DNA from: Flavobacterium yafengii
GTDB lineage: Bacteria; Bacteroidota; Bacteroidia; Flavobacteriales; Flavobacteriaceae
DNA length: 64,000 bases
NCBI RefSeq assembly: GCF_030010375.1
Contig: NZ_JASCRY010000001.1
Span: 372,001 to 436,000 of the forward strand
Direction: 5' to 3'
Shown here: in pieces, positions 9,485 through 17,781 of the stretch
How the letters are laid out: the number at the start of each line of letters is the position of its first letter
How positions within the stretch are numbered: the stretch's first letter is position 1
Made by a program: the position numbers and the translations under genes
The notes under the pieces: model-generated
What the model was told of the DNA's origin: nothing
Seen by the model: the letters and a program-made list of their open reading frames with translations, nothing else
Database searches by the model: none

Positions 9485-11086
9485 TTAATTAGGTTTTGTA
9501 TAATAAATTTCAAGTTTCAATCTTTTATCATTTGGAACAGTTGATTTTCCACCGAACAAAATAGTTCCTAAAGGATTCATAACTGATGCTTTTGGCGCTC
9601 CAGTGATAAAAGCATTTGGGGTTCTTAACTTATGAGAAGCGATTGTTGCAATATCTTCTGTAACCACCAAGCCCAATTTAACATTAGTTGAATCTTTATA
9701 TTTAACAAGATTTATAATTTGATTTGTAACCCTAATTTTATATGTAACTCCTCTTTTACTAGTAGCATCTACATTTATGTTACCATCGAAAATGGCTTTT
9801 GATTTTTTAGCATTGACACTATTTGTTGTTGGGTCCGCATAGTAATCAACTATAGGTCGGTTATTATTAAAATCATACAAATAAATTCTTTGTGGCTCAT
9901 AATTATTAGCCATAGTAGCTGCATCAATATGGAAAACCAAATTGGCCTCATTAATCAACCATCCACTATTTCTAATCGCTTCTAACTGCCCTGGAGTATT
10001 AAAAAGACTAATCACAGCAACGGATCCTTCACCGCCTTTTAGATACAATTTATCATCACCCTCGGTTGTATTTCCTGTATTTGGCAAAGCATTATAAGCG
10101 AGTCCACTACCTGCAAAATCAGTATTCAACAAACTCACGGAATTTCCGGTCATGTCTAGCACTATGGTTTTTTTAACTCGTGTAATTGTAGTCACACCAG
10201 CAGTTGTTGTAGACAAATCTTCATTATATTTTAAAGTAATTTTTCCTGCTTTAAAATTCAACATTGCTAAATTTCCAGCACTACTTCCTGATTTTTCCAT
10301 TTTAAAATAAAGTCCTCTGAAGTACTCTTTGAAAACATCATTTGTAGCCAATTTTCCAGACGCTACAGCATCAATTATTCTAGTTTTAAAATAACCCTTA
10401 TTCAAATTCAATTGCATTCCCGGAGGAGTTCTTGTAGTCGTAACTACTTTTGTAATTGAATCTGTTGCAGTCACAACATGCTCTGCTGGATCAAAGAAAA
10501 ATTTATCGTTTTGAGCCAAATTGGAATCATCATTTAAACGATTTGGTTTTTTAACATTATCAAATTCAGCATTTTGATTTGTAAAATATTTTTGGGGCTG
10601 TAGAAATCCACCAATAGGATCTGCATCTCTCATATAATAACCCGATTCATAAACACTTAGTTTCATTTCGGCCTTATCAGCTCCATATATAGAATCTAGT
10701 ACATATTCATGACTACCATCCGCTTTTGTAACCGTTTTTGACGCATCATAATAATATGGGATTGTCAAAACTACACTTTCAATATATGGTCTTGTACTGA
10801 TTGTTGTTATGGTTACAGGCAAAGTCAATTGAGTACCAAAATTGGCTGTCGTCTCACCAAAATTTGAGTTGTTATAAACACCCAAAGGATTCACCACAAG
10901 ATCATTAGACTGAATAGGCCCTGTTTTTTGATTGTAAGCTAAAACATCGTACGTTTCTTTTTTGAGATCAAAATTGTTCTCACCAATTAAATCACCTCCA
11001 ATTTCATTATAATCTTTATCACAAGAATATAAAAAAACAACACTCGCAACTACCAGAATTTTCTTAAAAAAAGAATTATTGTACAT
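9485..11086 (-). CDS. DUF4270 family lipoprotein
   Basis: The 533-residue protein begins with a lipoprotein signal peptide and lipobox LYSC (Cys22), then CDKDYNEIGGDLIG, the hallmark start of the DUF4270 family found in Bacteroidota. The rest is beta-rich (repeated TVTL-, ITLKYN-type strands) and ends with KLEIYYTKPN. The function is unknown; it is expected to face the periplasm or the cell surface. It sits between a glycogen-synthase-like gene (20 bases upstream) and glmS (9 bases downstream) and is almost certainly co-transcribed with both. The same order, next to panC, recurs in flavobacteria. Confidence 0.88.
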   Translation of the reverse strand: MYNNSFFKKILVVASVVFLYSCDKDYNEIGGDLIGENNFDLKKETYDVLAYNQKTGPIQSNDLVVNPLGVYNNSNFGETTANFGTQLTLPVTITTISTRPYIESVVLTIPYYYDASKTVTKADGSHEYVLDSIYGADKAEMKLSVYESGYYMRDADPIGGFLQPQKYFTNQNAEFDNVKKPNRLNDDSNLAQNDKFFFDPAEHVVTATDSITKVVTTTRTPPGMQLNLNKGYFKTRIIDAVASGKLATNDVFKEYFRGLYFKMEKSGSSAGNLAMLNFKAGKITLKYNEDLSTTTAGVTTITRVKKTIVLDMTGNSVSLLNTDFAGSGLAYNALPNTGNTTEGDDKLYLKGGEGSVAVISLFNTPGQLEAIRNSGWLINEANLVFHIDAATMANNYEPQRIYLYDFNNNRPIVDYYADPTTNSVNAKKSKAIFDGNINVDATSKRGVTYKIRVTNQIINLVKYKDSTNVKLGLVVTEDIATIASHKLRTPNAFITGAPKASVMNPLGTILFGGKSTVPNDKRLKLEIYYTKPN

Positions 11087-11106
11087 ATTTAATAAAAAAG
11101 TTTAAT

Positions 11107-11913
11107 TTAAAGAACCTCGTTTCTATAGAAATTAGTATACGCTTCCGCGAATGCATCTTTCGGTGCGAAAGGTAAAAAAGGTTTTCCTGAAGATTCTATA
11201 TATTTTGTTAAACTTGGAGACAGGTTTTCTGATGCAATAATCACCGCATCCGAATGCTTAATGGTAGCCTTAATGATGTTTTCATAGTCCGGAACTTCCA
11301 GATCAACAATTGCCTCATCAGGAATACCGTCAAATTTCACTTTATTAATCATCTCTACATCTAAAGTACCATCAAAAGACTGACTGTAAACCGAAGTAAC
11401 AATCTTTGTCTCTGAAAACAATGCTTCATTTTTGTAAAAATGCTTCATATAAATGGGTAACATAGCAGCCATCCATCCGTGAACGTGAATAATATCAGGA
11501 ACCCAATTGAGTTTTTTTACAGTTTCAACAACTCCTTTTGCAAAGAAAATGGCACGTTCGTCATTATCAGGATACATCACACCTTCTTCATCAGCAAATG
11601 TGGCTTTCCTTTTGAAATACTCATCATTATCAATAAAGTAAACTTGTATTCTTTCTTTTGGTATGGAAGCCACTTTTATAATCAAAGGCATATCCAAGTC
11701 GTTCACTACCAAATTCATCCCCGAAAGTCTAATTACTTCGTGCAATTGGTGTCTTCTCTCGTTAATATTTCCATACCTTGGCATAAAAATTCTTATCTGC
11801 CCACCTTGATCGTTAATCATTTTCGGCACGTCGTAAGACATTAAAGAAACCTCATTTTCAGCGAGATAAGGAACCACTTCAGATGATACATATAATATCC
11901 TCTTATCTTTCAT
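11107..11913 (-). CDS. Glycogen/starch synthase-like protein, N-terminal GT5 domain only
   Basis: The 268 residues resemble the N-terminal Rossmann half of GT5 glycogen synthases: ILYVSSEVVPYLAENEV, GGQIRIFMPRYGNINERR, DNDERAIFFAKGVVE and WVPDIIHVHGWMAAMLPIYMK. Two things are missing. The ADP-glucose loop KxGGL is replaced by AENEV near residue 19. The whole C-terminal half is absent (true synthases are about 470-500 residues and carry the second set of donor-binding residues there). Glycogen synthesis is therefore doubtful. This short form is commonly annotated as glycogen synthase in flavobacteria beside panC. It is the first gene of the operon with DUF4270 and glmS, so an envelope or hexosamine-linked role is possible. 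Confidence 0.8.
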   Translation of the reverse strand: MKDKRILYVSSEVVPYLAENEVSLMSYDVPKMINDQGGQIRIFMPRYGNINERRHQLHEVIRLSGMNLVVNDLDMPLIIKVASIPKERIQVYFIDNDEYFKRKATFADEEGVMYPDNDERAIFFAKGVVETVKKLNWVPDIIHVHGWMAAMLPIYMKHFYKNEALFSETKIVTSVYSQSFDGTLDVEMINKVKFDGIPDEAIVDLEVPDYENIIKATIKHSDAVIIASENLSPSLTKYIESSGKPFLPFAPKDAFAEAYTNFYRNEVL

Positions 11914-11951
11914 ATTGTAATTTACTTAATTTATTGGCAATAAAAACCATG

Positions 11952-11959
11952 CAAAATTA
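11952..11959 (-). promoter_or_regulatory. -7 box for the glycogen-synthase-like/DUF4270/glmS operon
   Basis: The minus strand reads TAATTTTG here, a full match to TAnnTTTG, 38 bases before the ATG at 11913. No clear TTG lies at the -33 distance. It is back to back with the panC box in a 108-base divergent region. Confidence 0.5.
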
Positions 11960-11990
11960 CAAAATTTTATGCAGTTATTAACTAAAATAG

Positions 11991-11998
11991 TAAGTTTG
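11991..11998 (+). promoter_or_regulatory. -7 box for panC
   Basis: TAAGTTTG matches TAnnTTTG and lies 23 bases before the panC ATG. A -33 TTG is not evident. Confidence 0.5.
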
Positions 11999-12021
11999 CA
12001 TTTAATTTTAATAATACTGCC

Positions 12022-12870
12022 ATGCATATTTTCTACGGAAAAGCATCTTTAATCGACTATTTGAAATCTATAAAAACCGTCCAATCCACTATTGGATTTG
12101 TTCCTACGATGGGTGCTTTACATCAAGGTCATTTGGCATTAATGCAAAAATCATTACTGGAGAATGCAAATACTGTTGTGAGTATTTTTGTAAATCCAAC
12201 ACAATTTAACAATCTTGAAGACTTAGCGAAATACCCAAGAACATTAGAAGAAGACGTAAAAAAACTTACTGCTTTAAATCCAAATATAATTCTATACGCC
12301 CCATCTGTTGAAGACATTTATGACGGAAAACCACTTTCTCAATCTTTCGATTTTGATGGATTAGAAAATCAAATGGAAGGCAAATTCAGACCCGGACATT
12401 TCAATGGCGTAGGCACGATTGTAAAACGTCTTTTTGAAATAGTGGAACCTGCAAACGCGTATTTTGGTGAAAAAGATTTTCAACAATTACAAATTGTAAA
12501 AAAAATGGTAGCCAAAAACCACTTACAAGTAAACGTAATTGGTTGTCCTATTTATAGAGAGGCTAACAATCTTGCCATGAGCTCCAGAAACGAACGCTTA
12601 TCAACAGAGGAAAGAGACGAAGCGGCAATTATTTACAAAACACTAACCGCGGTAAAAGAAAAATTTGCAAGCAATAGTACTACAACTATTTCAGAATGGG
12701 TTCAAAAATCATTCAACAAGAACACGCGCTTCACATTAGAATATTTCGTAATTGCTGATGAAGCAACACTTTTACCTTGTACCCGAAAAAATAAAAATAA
12801 AAAATACCGTGCTTTCATTGCGGTACTTGTCAATAATATTCGATTGATTGACACCATTTCATTAAATTAA
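12022..12870 (+). CDS. panC: Pantoate--beta-alanine ligase
   Basis: PanC condenses pantoate and beta-alanine with ATP to give pantothenate, the coenzyme A precursor. The 282 residues match the family. The adenylate-forming nucleotidyltransferase signatures are visible: FVPTMGALHQGHLALM (HxGH at 35-38), VSIFVNPTQF, the pantoate-binding FRPGHFNGV, YFGEKDFQQL and the KMSKS-like MSSRNERLS. panD follows after 14 bases, so both enzymes of the beta-alanine branch sit together. The operon is divergent from the glmS operon. Confidence 0.97.
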   Translation: MHIFYGKASLIDYLKSIKTVQSTIGFVPTMGALHQGHLALMQKSLLENANTVVSIFVNPTQFNNLEDLAKYPRTLEEDVKKLTALNPNIILYAPSVEDIYDGKPLSQSFDFDGLENQMEGKFRPGHFNGVGTIVKRLFEIVEPANAYFGEKDFQQLQIVKKMVAKNHLQVNVIGCPIYREANNLAMSSRNERLSTEERDEAAIIYKTLTAVKEKFASNSTTTISEWVQKSFNKNTRFTLEYFVIADEATLLPCTRKNKNKKYRAFIAVLVNNIRLIDTISLN

Positions 12871-12872
12871 TT

Positions 12873-12880
12873 TACTTTTG
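12873..12880 (+). promoter_or_regulatory. -7 box immediately before panD
   Basis: TACTTTTG matches TAnnTTTG and ends only 4 bases before the panD ATG. A TTG at 12848-12850 is 22 bases upstream. If active it would give a leaderless panD transcript in addition to read-through from panC. Confidence 0.45.
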
Positions 12881-12884
12881 TAGC

Positions 12885-13235
12885 ATGCAAATTCAAGTCG
12901 TAAAATCAAAAATACACCGAGTAAAAGTAACTGGAGCCGATTTAAATTATATCGGAAGCATTACCATAGACGAAGCTTTACTGGAAGCCTCTAATATCAT
13001 TGAAGGAGAAAGAGTATTCATTGTAAATATCAACAATGGGGAACGCTTTGACACCTACGCCATCAAAGGCGAAAAAAACTCAGGTATCATAACCTTAAAT
13101 GGTCCAGCAGCCAGAAAAGTACAAAAAGATGATATTATTATCATTATTTCTTATGCTATCCTAGAATTTGAAGAAGCCAAAACCTTCAAACCCTGGATTA
13201 TTTTTCCTAACGAAAATGACAATTCTTTGACTTAA
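12885..13235 (+). CDS. panD: Aspartate 1-decarboxylase (pyruvoyl-dependent)
   Basis: PanD decarboxylates aspartate to beta-alanine for PanC. The 116-residue proenzyme has the self-cleavage site Gly24-Ser25 in YIGSITIDEALL, in the same position as the E. coli enzyme; Ser25 becomes the pyruvoyl group. Other conserved parts are KSKIHRVKVTGADL, GERFDTYAI (Arg and Tyr of the active site) and LNGPAARKVQKDD. It directly follows panC. A -7 promoter box abuts its start. Confidence 0.97.
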   Translation: MQIQVVKSKIHRVKVTGADLNYIGSITIDEALLEASNIIEGERVFIVNINNGERFDTYAIKGEKNSGIITLNGPAARKVQKDDIIIIISYAILEFEEAKTFKPWIIFPNENDNSLT

Positions 13236-13316
13236 TTCTTCAGAGATAATATACTTTTAAAAAAGACAAACTCTTTTTTTATCACTCAAAGTAAAAGTAT
13301 TTAATTCTACAGGCTA

Positions 13317-13355
13317 CTGAATATCTGATTTTACAACTCAAAATCAGATATTCAG
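13317..13355 (+). terminator. Strong terminator after panC-panD
   Basis: A perfect 16-bp inverted repeat (CTGAATATCTGATTTT and its complement) around a 7-base loop is followed by TTGTTTTTTG. It lies about 80 bases past the panD stop. Confidence 0.85.
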
Positions 13356-13520
13356 TTGTTTTTTGTTGACTGTAATTTCAACTCACTAAATCCTATTTAT
13401 TTCCCTAAAAAGCAAGTGCATTTCTGGCGCTTTAACTTTTCTTGTTTTTAAATAAAAGTAAATAAAGTATTATATTGCTGTCTTATTTAGATGTATTTTA
13501 ATTTCTAAACGCTCCAAATT

Positions 13521-14669
13521 ATGAAACAACTACTACTATTCTTGTTTTTCTCTATTACAACATTTTCACAAAAAACTACAATACCATTCGATTCAAATGC
13601 TTTGGGCGAAAGCCGGGAAATCACGATTGGCTTACCGCCTTCTTTCGAAAAAAATCCAAATAAAAAGTATCCGATACTTATATTACTCGATGGCGATTAT
13701 TTATTTGACCCATTTTACGGCGCTTTGAACTATGGTGCCTATTGGGATGATTTACCTGAAATGATCGTCGTTGGCATAAGCCAAAACAAAAATAACGAAC
13801 GCATTGACGACAGCACTTATGATGAAGCAGATGGAGTTCCTTCAGGAAAAGGCGCAAAATTCTTCGAGTTTATTGGCGCCGAATTACTTCCTTATATAGA
13901 GAAAAAATATCCCGTTGCACCATTCCGAATTATTGCAGGACACGACACTACAGCAGGATTTCTAAACTTTTTTCTGTACAAAGACAACCCTTTATTCAAT
14001 GGATATATTTCATTGAGTCCGGAACTGGCACCTGAAATGGAAAACCGCATTCCAGAAAAACTTTCAAATTTAAAACAACCTGTTTTTTATTATCAATCCA
14101 ATGGAGATGGCGACATAAAAAAAATTCAGGAGTCTATAAAAAAACTGGACGAAAACATAAAACAGGTTACTAATCCCGCATTGAATTACAAGTTCGATAA
14201 TTTTAAGGGTGCGTCACATTATTCGCTCGTGCTGTATTCGATTCCAAATGCCTTATATCAATTTTTCGATGCCTATAAACCCATTTCATCTACAGAATAT
14301 ACGGAGAAAATCGCTGTGCTACAATCCGGTTATGTGGATTATTTGACCAATAAATATGCTGTTTTATCCAAAAGTTTAGGTTTAAAAATACCTATTCGTG
14401 TCAACGATTTCAAAGCAATTGAAGCGGCAATTCTAAAAAACAAAGCCTATCCTGAATTGGATAAATTAGCTGAGATTGCCAATAAAAATTATCCAAAATC
14501 AATGCTTGCCGATTATGAATTGGGTTTAATGTATGAAAAAATGGGCGACCCGAAAAAAGCGGCAAAACGCTATCAAAGTGCTTCTCAATTAGAGGAAATT
14601 GGCGATCTTACAAAAAATATGATGATGGAAAAATACGATGATATGATAAGTCAAACACCAAAAAAATAA
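13521..14669 (+). CDS. Exported alpha/beta-hydrolase (esterase D-like) with altered nucleophile motif
   Basis: The 382-residue protein has a signal peptide (MKQLLLFLFFSITTFS) and then the PF00756-type esterase fold: ILILLDGDYLF, MIVVGISQ, ELLPYIEKKYPV and ISLSPELAPEM. The nucleophile elbow, normally G-x-S-x-G, reads GHDTTAG (140-146), so the serine position holds Asp142. A candidate catalytic His is in GASHYS (His233). The C-terminal third (about 300-375) is helical with a TPR-like YELGLMYEKMGDPKKAAKRY. It may be a pseudoenzyme or use Asp. The stop overlaps the radA start by one base (TAATG), so translation is coupled. Confidence 0.8.
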   Translation: MKQLLLFLFFSITTFSQKTTIPFDSNALGESREITIGLPPSFEKNPNKKYPILILLDGDYLFDPFYGALNYGAYWDDLPEMIVVGISQNKNNERIDDSTYDEADGVPSGKGAKFFEFIGAELLPYIEKKYPVAPFRIIAGHDTTAGFLNFFLYKDNPLFNGYISLSPELAPEMENRIPEKLSNLKQPVFYYQSNGDGDIKKIQESIKKLDENIKQVTNPALNYKFDNFKGASHYSLVLYSIPNALYQFFDAYKPISSTEYTEKIAVLQSGYVDYLTNKYAVLSKSLGLKIPIRVNDFKAIEAAILKNKAYPELDKLAEIANKNYPKSMLADYELGLMYEKMGDPKKAAKRYQSASQLEEIGDLTKNMMMEKYDDMISQTPKK

Positions 14670-16030
14670 TGTCTAAAGTAAAAACAACTTTTTTTTGCCA
14701 AAACTGTGGCGCACAATATGCAAAATGGCAAGGACAATGCAATTCCTGTAAAGAATGGAATACCATTGCGGAAGAAATCATCCAAAAACAAGAAAAAACA
14801 GCTTGGAAAAGCGAAACTACTTCCAGCAGTAAAGCACCAAAACCGTTACGAATAGACGAAATTGATTCGGCACAAGAAATCCGAATGGATACGACTGACA
14901 CGGAGCTTAATCGCGTATTAGGTGGTGGAATAGTTCCTGGTTCCCTGATTCTTTTAGGCGGTGAACCCGGCATTGGAAAAAGCACGCTTTTACTTCAAAT
15001 ATCCTTAAAATTACCGTATAAAACTTTATATGTTTCGGGCGAAGAAAGTCAGAAACAAATAAAAATGCGTGCTGAAAGAATCACGCCCAGCGGCGACAAT
15101 TGCTATATTCTTACCGAAACCAAAACACAAAATATCTTCAAGCAAATTGAAGCTATTGAACCGGAAATCGTGATTATCGATTCCATTCAAACCTTGCATA
15201 CGGACTATATTGAATCCACTCCCGGCAGTATTTCTCAAATACGGGAAACTACCGCCGAACTGATCAAATTTGCCAAAGAAACCAATATTCCCGTAATTCT
15301 TATTGGTCATATTACCAAAGACGGAAACATTGCAGGACCAAAAATCCTGGAACACATGGTGGACACGGTTTTACAGTTTGAAGGCGACAGAAATCACGTA
15401 TACCGCATTTTGCGTTCGCTAAAAAACCGTTTTGGTTCCACTGCTGAAATTGGTATTTATGAAATGTTAGGTAATGGATTACGAGAAGTTTCGAATCCAT
15501 CCGAAATATTGATTTCGCATAAAGATGAAGAATTATCCGGAACTGCAATTGCCTCCACATTAGAAGGCATGCGCCCGTTGATGATTGAAATCCAAGCATT
15601 GGTAAGCACCGCAGTTTACGGAACACCGCAACGCAGCACCACGGGTTATAATGCCAAAAGACTCAATATGATTCTGGCCGTTTTAGAGAAAAGAGCCGGT
15701 TTCAGGCTTGGCGCCAAAGACGTTTTCCTGAACGTAACGGGAGGAATTTCAGTAGATGATCCCGCGATAGATTTAGCGGTTGTAGCCGCCATTTTATCCT
15801 CGAATGAAGATATTGCAGTCAATAAAGATTTTTGCTTTGCCGGCGAAGTGGGTCTTTCAGGTGAAATACGTCCGGTAAACCGCGTGGACCAGCGTATTCA
15901 GGAAGCGGAGAAATTAGGTTTTTCGACCATTTTTGTATCCAAATACAATAAAATTGCGTTGAAAAATACCGGAATCAACATTCGATTGGTCGCGAAAATT
16001 GAAGATGTGGCGAGTGAGTTGTTTGGATGA
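14669..16030 (+). CDS. radA: DNA repair protein RadA/Sms
   Basis: RadA is a hexameric DnaB-like/RecA-like motor that helps branch migration during recombination and repair. The 453 residues show all domains: a zinc finger with Cys10, Cys13, Cys24 and Cys27, Walker A GGEPGIGKST (97-106), Walker B-like EIVIIDSIQT, the RadA-specific KNRFG motif (252-256) and a Lon-like C-terminal domain (GGISVDDPAIDLAVVAAILSS). The start overlaps the stop of the preceding esterase-like gene, and a HEMIH-containing protein follows 20 bases downstream. Confidence 0.98.
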   Translation: MSKVKTTFFCQNCGAQYAKWQGQCNSCKEWNTIAEEIIQKQEKTAWKSETTSSSKAPKPLRIDEIDSAQEIRMDTTDTELNRVLGGGIVPGSLILLGGEPGIGKSTLLLQISLKLPYKTLYVSGEESQKQIKMRAERITPSGDNCYILTETKTQNIFKQIEAIEPEIVIIDSIQTLHTDYIESTPGSISQIRETTAELIKFAKETNIPVILIGHITKDGNIAGPKILEHMVDTVLQFEGDRNHVYRILRSLKNRFGSTAEIGIYEMLGNGLREVSNPSEILISHKDEELSGTAIASTLEGMRPLMIEIQALVSTAVYGTPQRSTTGYNAKRLNMILAVLEKRAGFRLGAKDVFLNVTGGISVDDPAIDLAVVAAILSSNEDIAVNKDFCFAGEVGLSGEIRPVNRVDQRIQEAEKLGFSTIFVSKYNKIALKNTGINIRLVAKIEDVASELFG

Positions 16031-16050
16031 TTTTAAAAACAAAATAAAAA

Positions 16051-16575
16051 ATGAAACCTTTTAAGGATCACTTACAAATCATCAATACCTTTCATGAACT
16101 TGGAGAAACCATTGCCGCTGCCCAATTTCTAATACAAGAATATGGTTTAGAAGATCCAAATTTTAAAGGCTTCGAATTAAGAGAAAAAGCCAAACCGGAA
16201 TTTATCCTGATGACCACCGAAGGCGTTTTAGGCGAACCCCAAATCATCCGAATTCCCGAAAACACATTCGAATATCCGCTGGGATTAATGCTCAATCTTC
16301 TGGCGCATGAAATGATTCACGTGAGTCAAAAAACGAAAGAAAACTTGATTGAAGATAAGAACGAAAGGGAATGGCAAGCCTATTACGAAATGCTTTTTCA
16401 TAAAAAATTCCCTCAAATTCCGGAGCTTTCTGATTTTCACAATCGCTTCTTTGCAAAAAAAGCGTTGGAATACTACAAAAGAATGGGCGAAAGCTCTGAA
16501 CTCCAATTAAAATACGCCAATCAAAAACTGGAAACAGACAATCTGCTGTCTTTTCTGGATGCAAAAACTAAATAG
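16051..16575 (+). CDS. Zincin-like protein of unknown function (HEMIH motif)
   Basis: This 174-residue soluble protein has no signal peptide. NLLAHEMIHVSQ near residues 85-96 is a HExxH zinc-binding motif, followed by a Glu-rich helix EREWQAYYEMLF that could provide the third ligand. This is consistent with a small intracellular metalloprotease fold (zincin or SprT/M48-like). I do not recognise the family. It is the likely last gene of an operon with the esterase-like gene and radA, 20 bases after radA, so a role in proteolysis linked to DNA repair is possible but only inferred. Confidence 0.7.
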   Translation: MKPFKDHLQIINTFHELGETIAAAQFLIQEYGLEDPNFKGFELREKAKPEFILMTTEGVLGEPQIIRIPENTFEYPLGLMLNLLAHEMIHVSQKTKENLIEDKNEREWQAYYEMLFHKKFPQIPELSDFHNRFFAKKALEYYKRMGESSELQLKYANQKLETDNLLSFLDAKTK

Positions 16576-16697
16576 CACTTTTTTTACTTCCTTGACTTCC
16601 TTTAACTATTTCTTATTTAAAATAAAAATAACAAATCAGGAAGAAAACTCATTATTTTTCGTAACTTTATGTTTAACAATGTTTTACGAAAAAAATA

Positions 16698-17102
16698 ATG
16701 AAACCATCACACCAAACTATGACTCATTTATACGAACACTTAGGCAAAGTGTTCTATTCTATTGCGGCCATAGACAAAACCATTCGTACAGAAGAAATCA
16801 ACAAACTGAAACAAATAATAAAGACCGAATGGCTTCCGCTGGAAAACAGTTTTAATGAATTTGGCGACGATACCGCTTATGAAATCGAAATTGTTTTTGA
16901 CTGGCTTGTCGCCAATGAATGGGAATTAGAACAAGTGTTTCCCGACTTTAAAATTTTCAGAGCAGAACACCCACATTTGTTCACTCCGGAAATTAACGCC
17001 TTAATTCTAAAAACTGCCAACGCTATAGCTTCTTCATTTTTAGGAAAAAATAAATCAGAACACGTCTTAATAAGTCAACTAAGCACGATTCTGTTGCAAT
17101 AA
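16698..17102 (+). CDS. Conserved hypothetical protein, TerB-like helical
   Basis: A 134-residue, all-helical acidic protein. The segment LYEHLGKVFYSIAAIDKTI followed by EEINKLKQIIKTEW resembles the start of TerB-like (tellurite resistance) helical domains. The Asp/Glu-rich centre FGDDTAYEIEIVFDWL fits metal or phosphate binding, but the similarity is weak and no function is claimed. The ATG at 16698 is used; an in-frame ATG at 16719 (MTHLYEH) is an equally good start. It lies between the zincin-like gene and a baeRF-like gene on the same strand. Confidence 0.6.
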   Translation: MKPSHQTMTHLYEHLGKVFYSIAAIDKTIRTEEINKLKQIIKTEWLPLENSFNEFGDDTAYEIEIVFDWLVANEWELEQVFPDFKIFRAEHPHLFTPEINALILKTANAIASSFLGKNKSEHVLISQLSTILLQ

Positions 17103-17145
17103 AAACAGCAAAAAACAATCTATTTTAATTTAAAATATCAAAGAC

Positions 17146-17580
17146 ATGAAAAGACAAACTGGCATTTGGATAGACTCCTCAAAAGCAATAATTGTTGCTC
17201 TTGATGGTGATACAGAAAAAATTACCGAAATAGATTCTGAGGTTGAAAACAGCGTACATCATAATGACGAAGGTAATAAAGGAACTTTCTCAGGAGTTCA
17301 TCATGGCAATAGCGACAAAAAATTTGACGACCGAAAAAAACAAGAGCTGGATTATTTTATAAAATCAGTGCTGTCTTATGTCAAAAAATCGGATGAACTT
17401 ATTGTTTTTGGTCCGGCGCAAACCAAAACTAAACTGGAACAAAAATTAATGACGGATCATTTAATTGAACCCGGAAAACTAAAAGCCGTAGAAACAGCAG
17501 ATAAAATGACCTTAAACCAGATTGTGGAAAAAGTAAGACGTTTTTATAACCCTTTTGAGTATAAAGAACCAAAACCCTAA
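17146..17580 (+). CDS. baeRF-like (release-factor fold) small protein
   Basis: A 144-residue protein starting MKRQTGIWIDSSKAIIVAL. That pattern, together with the central helix KKQELDYFIKSVLSYVKKSDELIVFGPAQTKTKLEQKL, resembles bacterial members of the archaeo-eukaryotic release factor (eRF1 domain 2) superfamily, which in bacteria are proposed ribosome-associated factors. It has a His- and Asp-rich loop (VHHNDEG, GVHHGNSDKK). A terminator follows 30 bases downstream. The exact role is unknown. Confidence 0.65.
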   Translation: MKRQTGIWIDSSKAIIVALDGDTEKITEIDSEVENSVHHNDEGNKGTFSGVHHGNSDKKFDDRKKQELDYFIKSVLSYVKKSDELIVFGPAQTKTKLEQKLMTDHLIEPGKLKAVETADKMTLNQIVEKVRRFYNPFEYKEPKP

Positions 17581-17610
17581 AGCAAATTTAGCTGCTATAC
17601 AATAATTTAG

Positions 17611-17639
17611 AAACTACAACGCTTTGCAGGTTGTAGTTT
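17611..17639 (+). terminator. Terminator after the baeRF-like gene
   Basis: AAACTACAAC and GTTGTAGTTT form a perfect 10-bp stem with a 9-base loop, followed by a T-run. Confidence 0.85.
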
Positions 17640-17672
17640 TTTTATTTAAAAAAATCATTTTCCCCAATCAAA

Positions 17673-17774
17673 ATGCTAAAGAAAACCATAAAAATCTTTC
17701 CTTTAGTAATATTTTCCTTTTCTTTATGGCCGAGATTCCAAGCGCATTGTATTTTAGATTATATTACTCATTAA
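17673..17774 (+). CDS. Possible 33-residue leader-like peptide
   Basis: An ATG frame of 33 codons (MLKKTIKIFPLVIFSFSLWP...) resembles a signal peptide and ends 7 bases before the next gene. It might be a leader peptide or a chance frame; there is no family match to support it. Confidence 0.15.
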   Translation: MLKKTIKIFPLVIFSFSLWPRFQAHCILDYITH

Positions 17775-17781
17775 ACTATTT

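Noticed and set aside
11107..11913. Functional glycogen synthase (glgA)
   Set aside because: The KxGGL loop and the whole C-terminal domain are missing, so no gene symbol was given.
16559..16855. 98-codon frame overlapping two genes
   Set aside because: It shares most of its bases with the zincin-like and TerB-like genes in another frame and encodes a Gln/Asn-rich shadow sequence.
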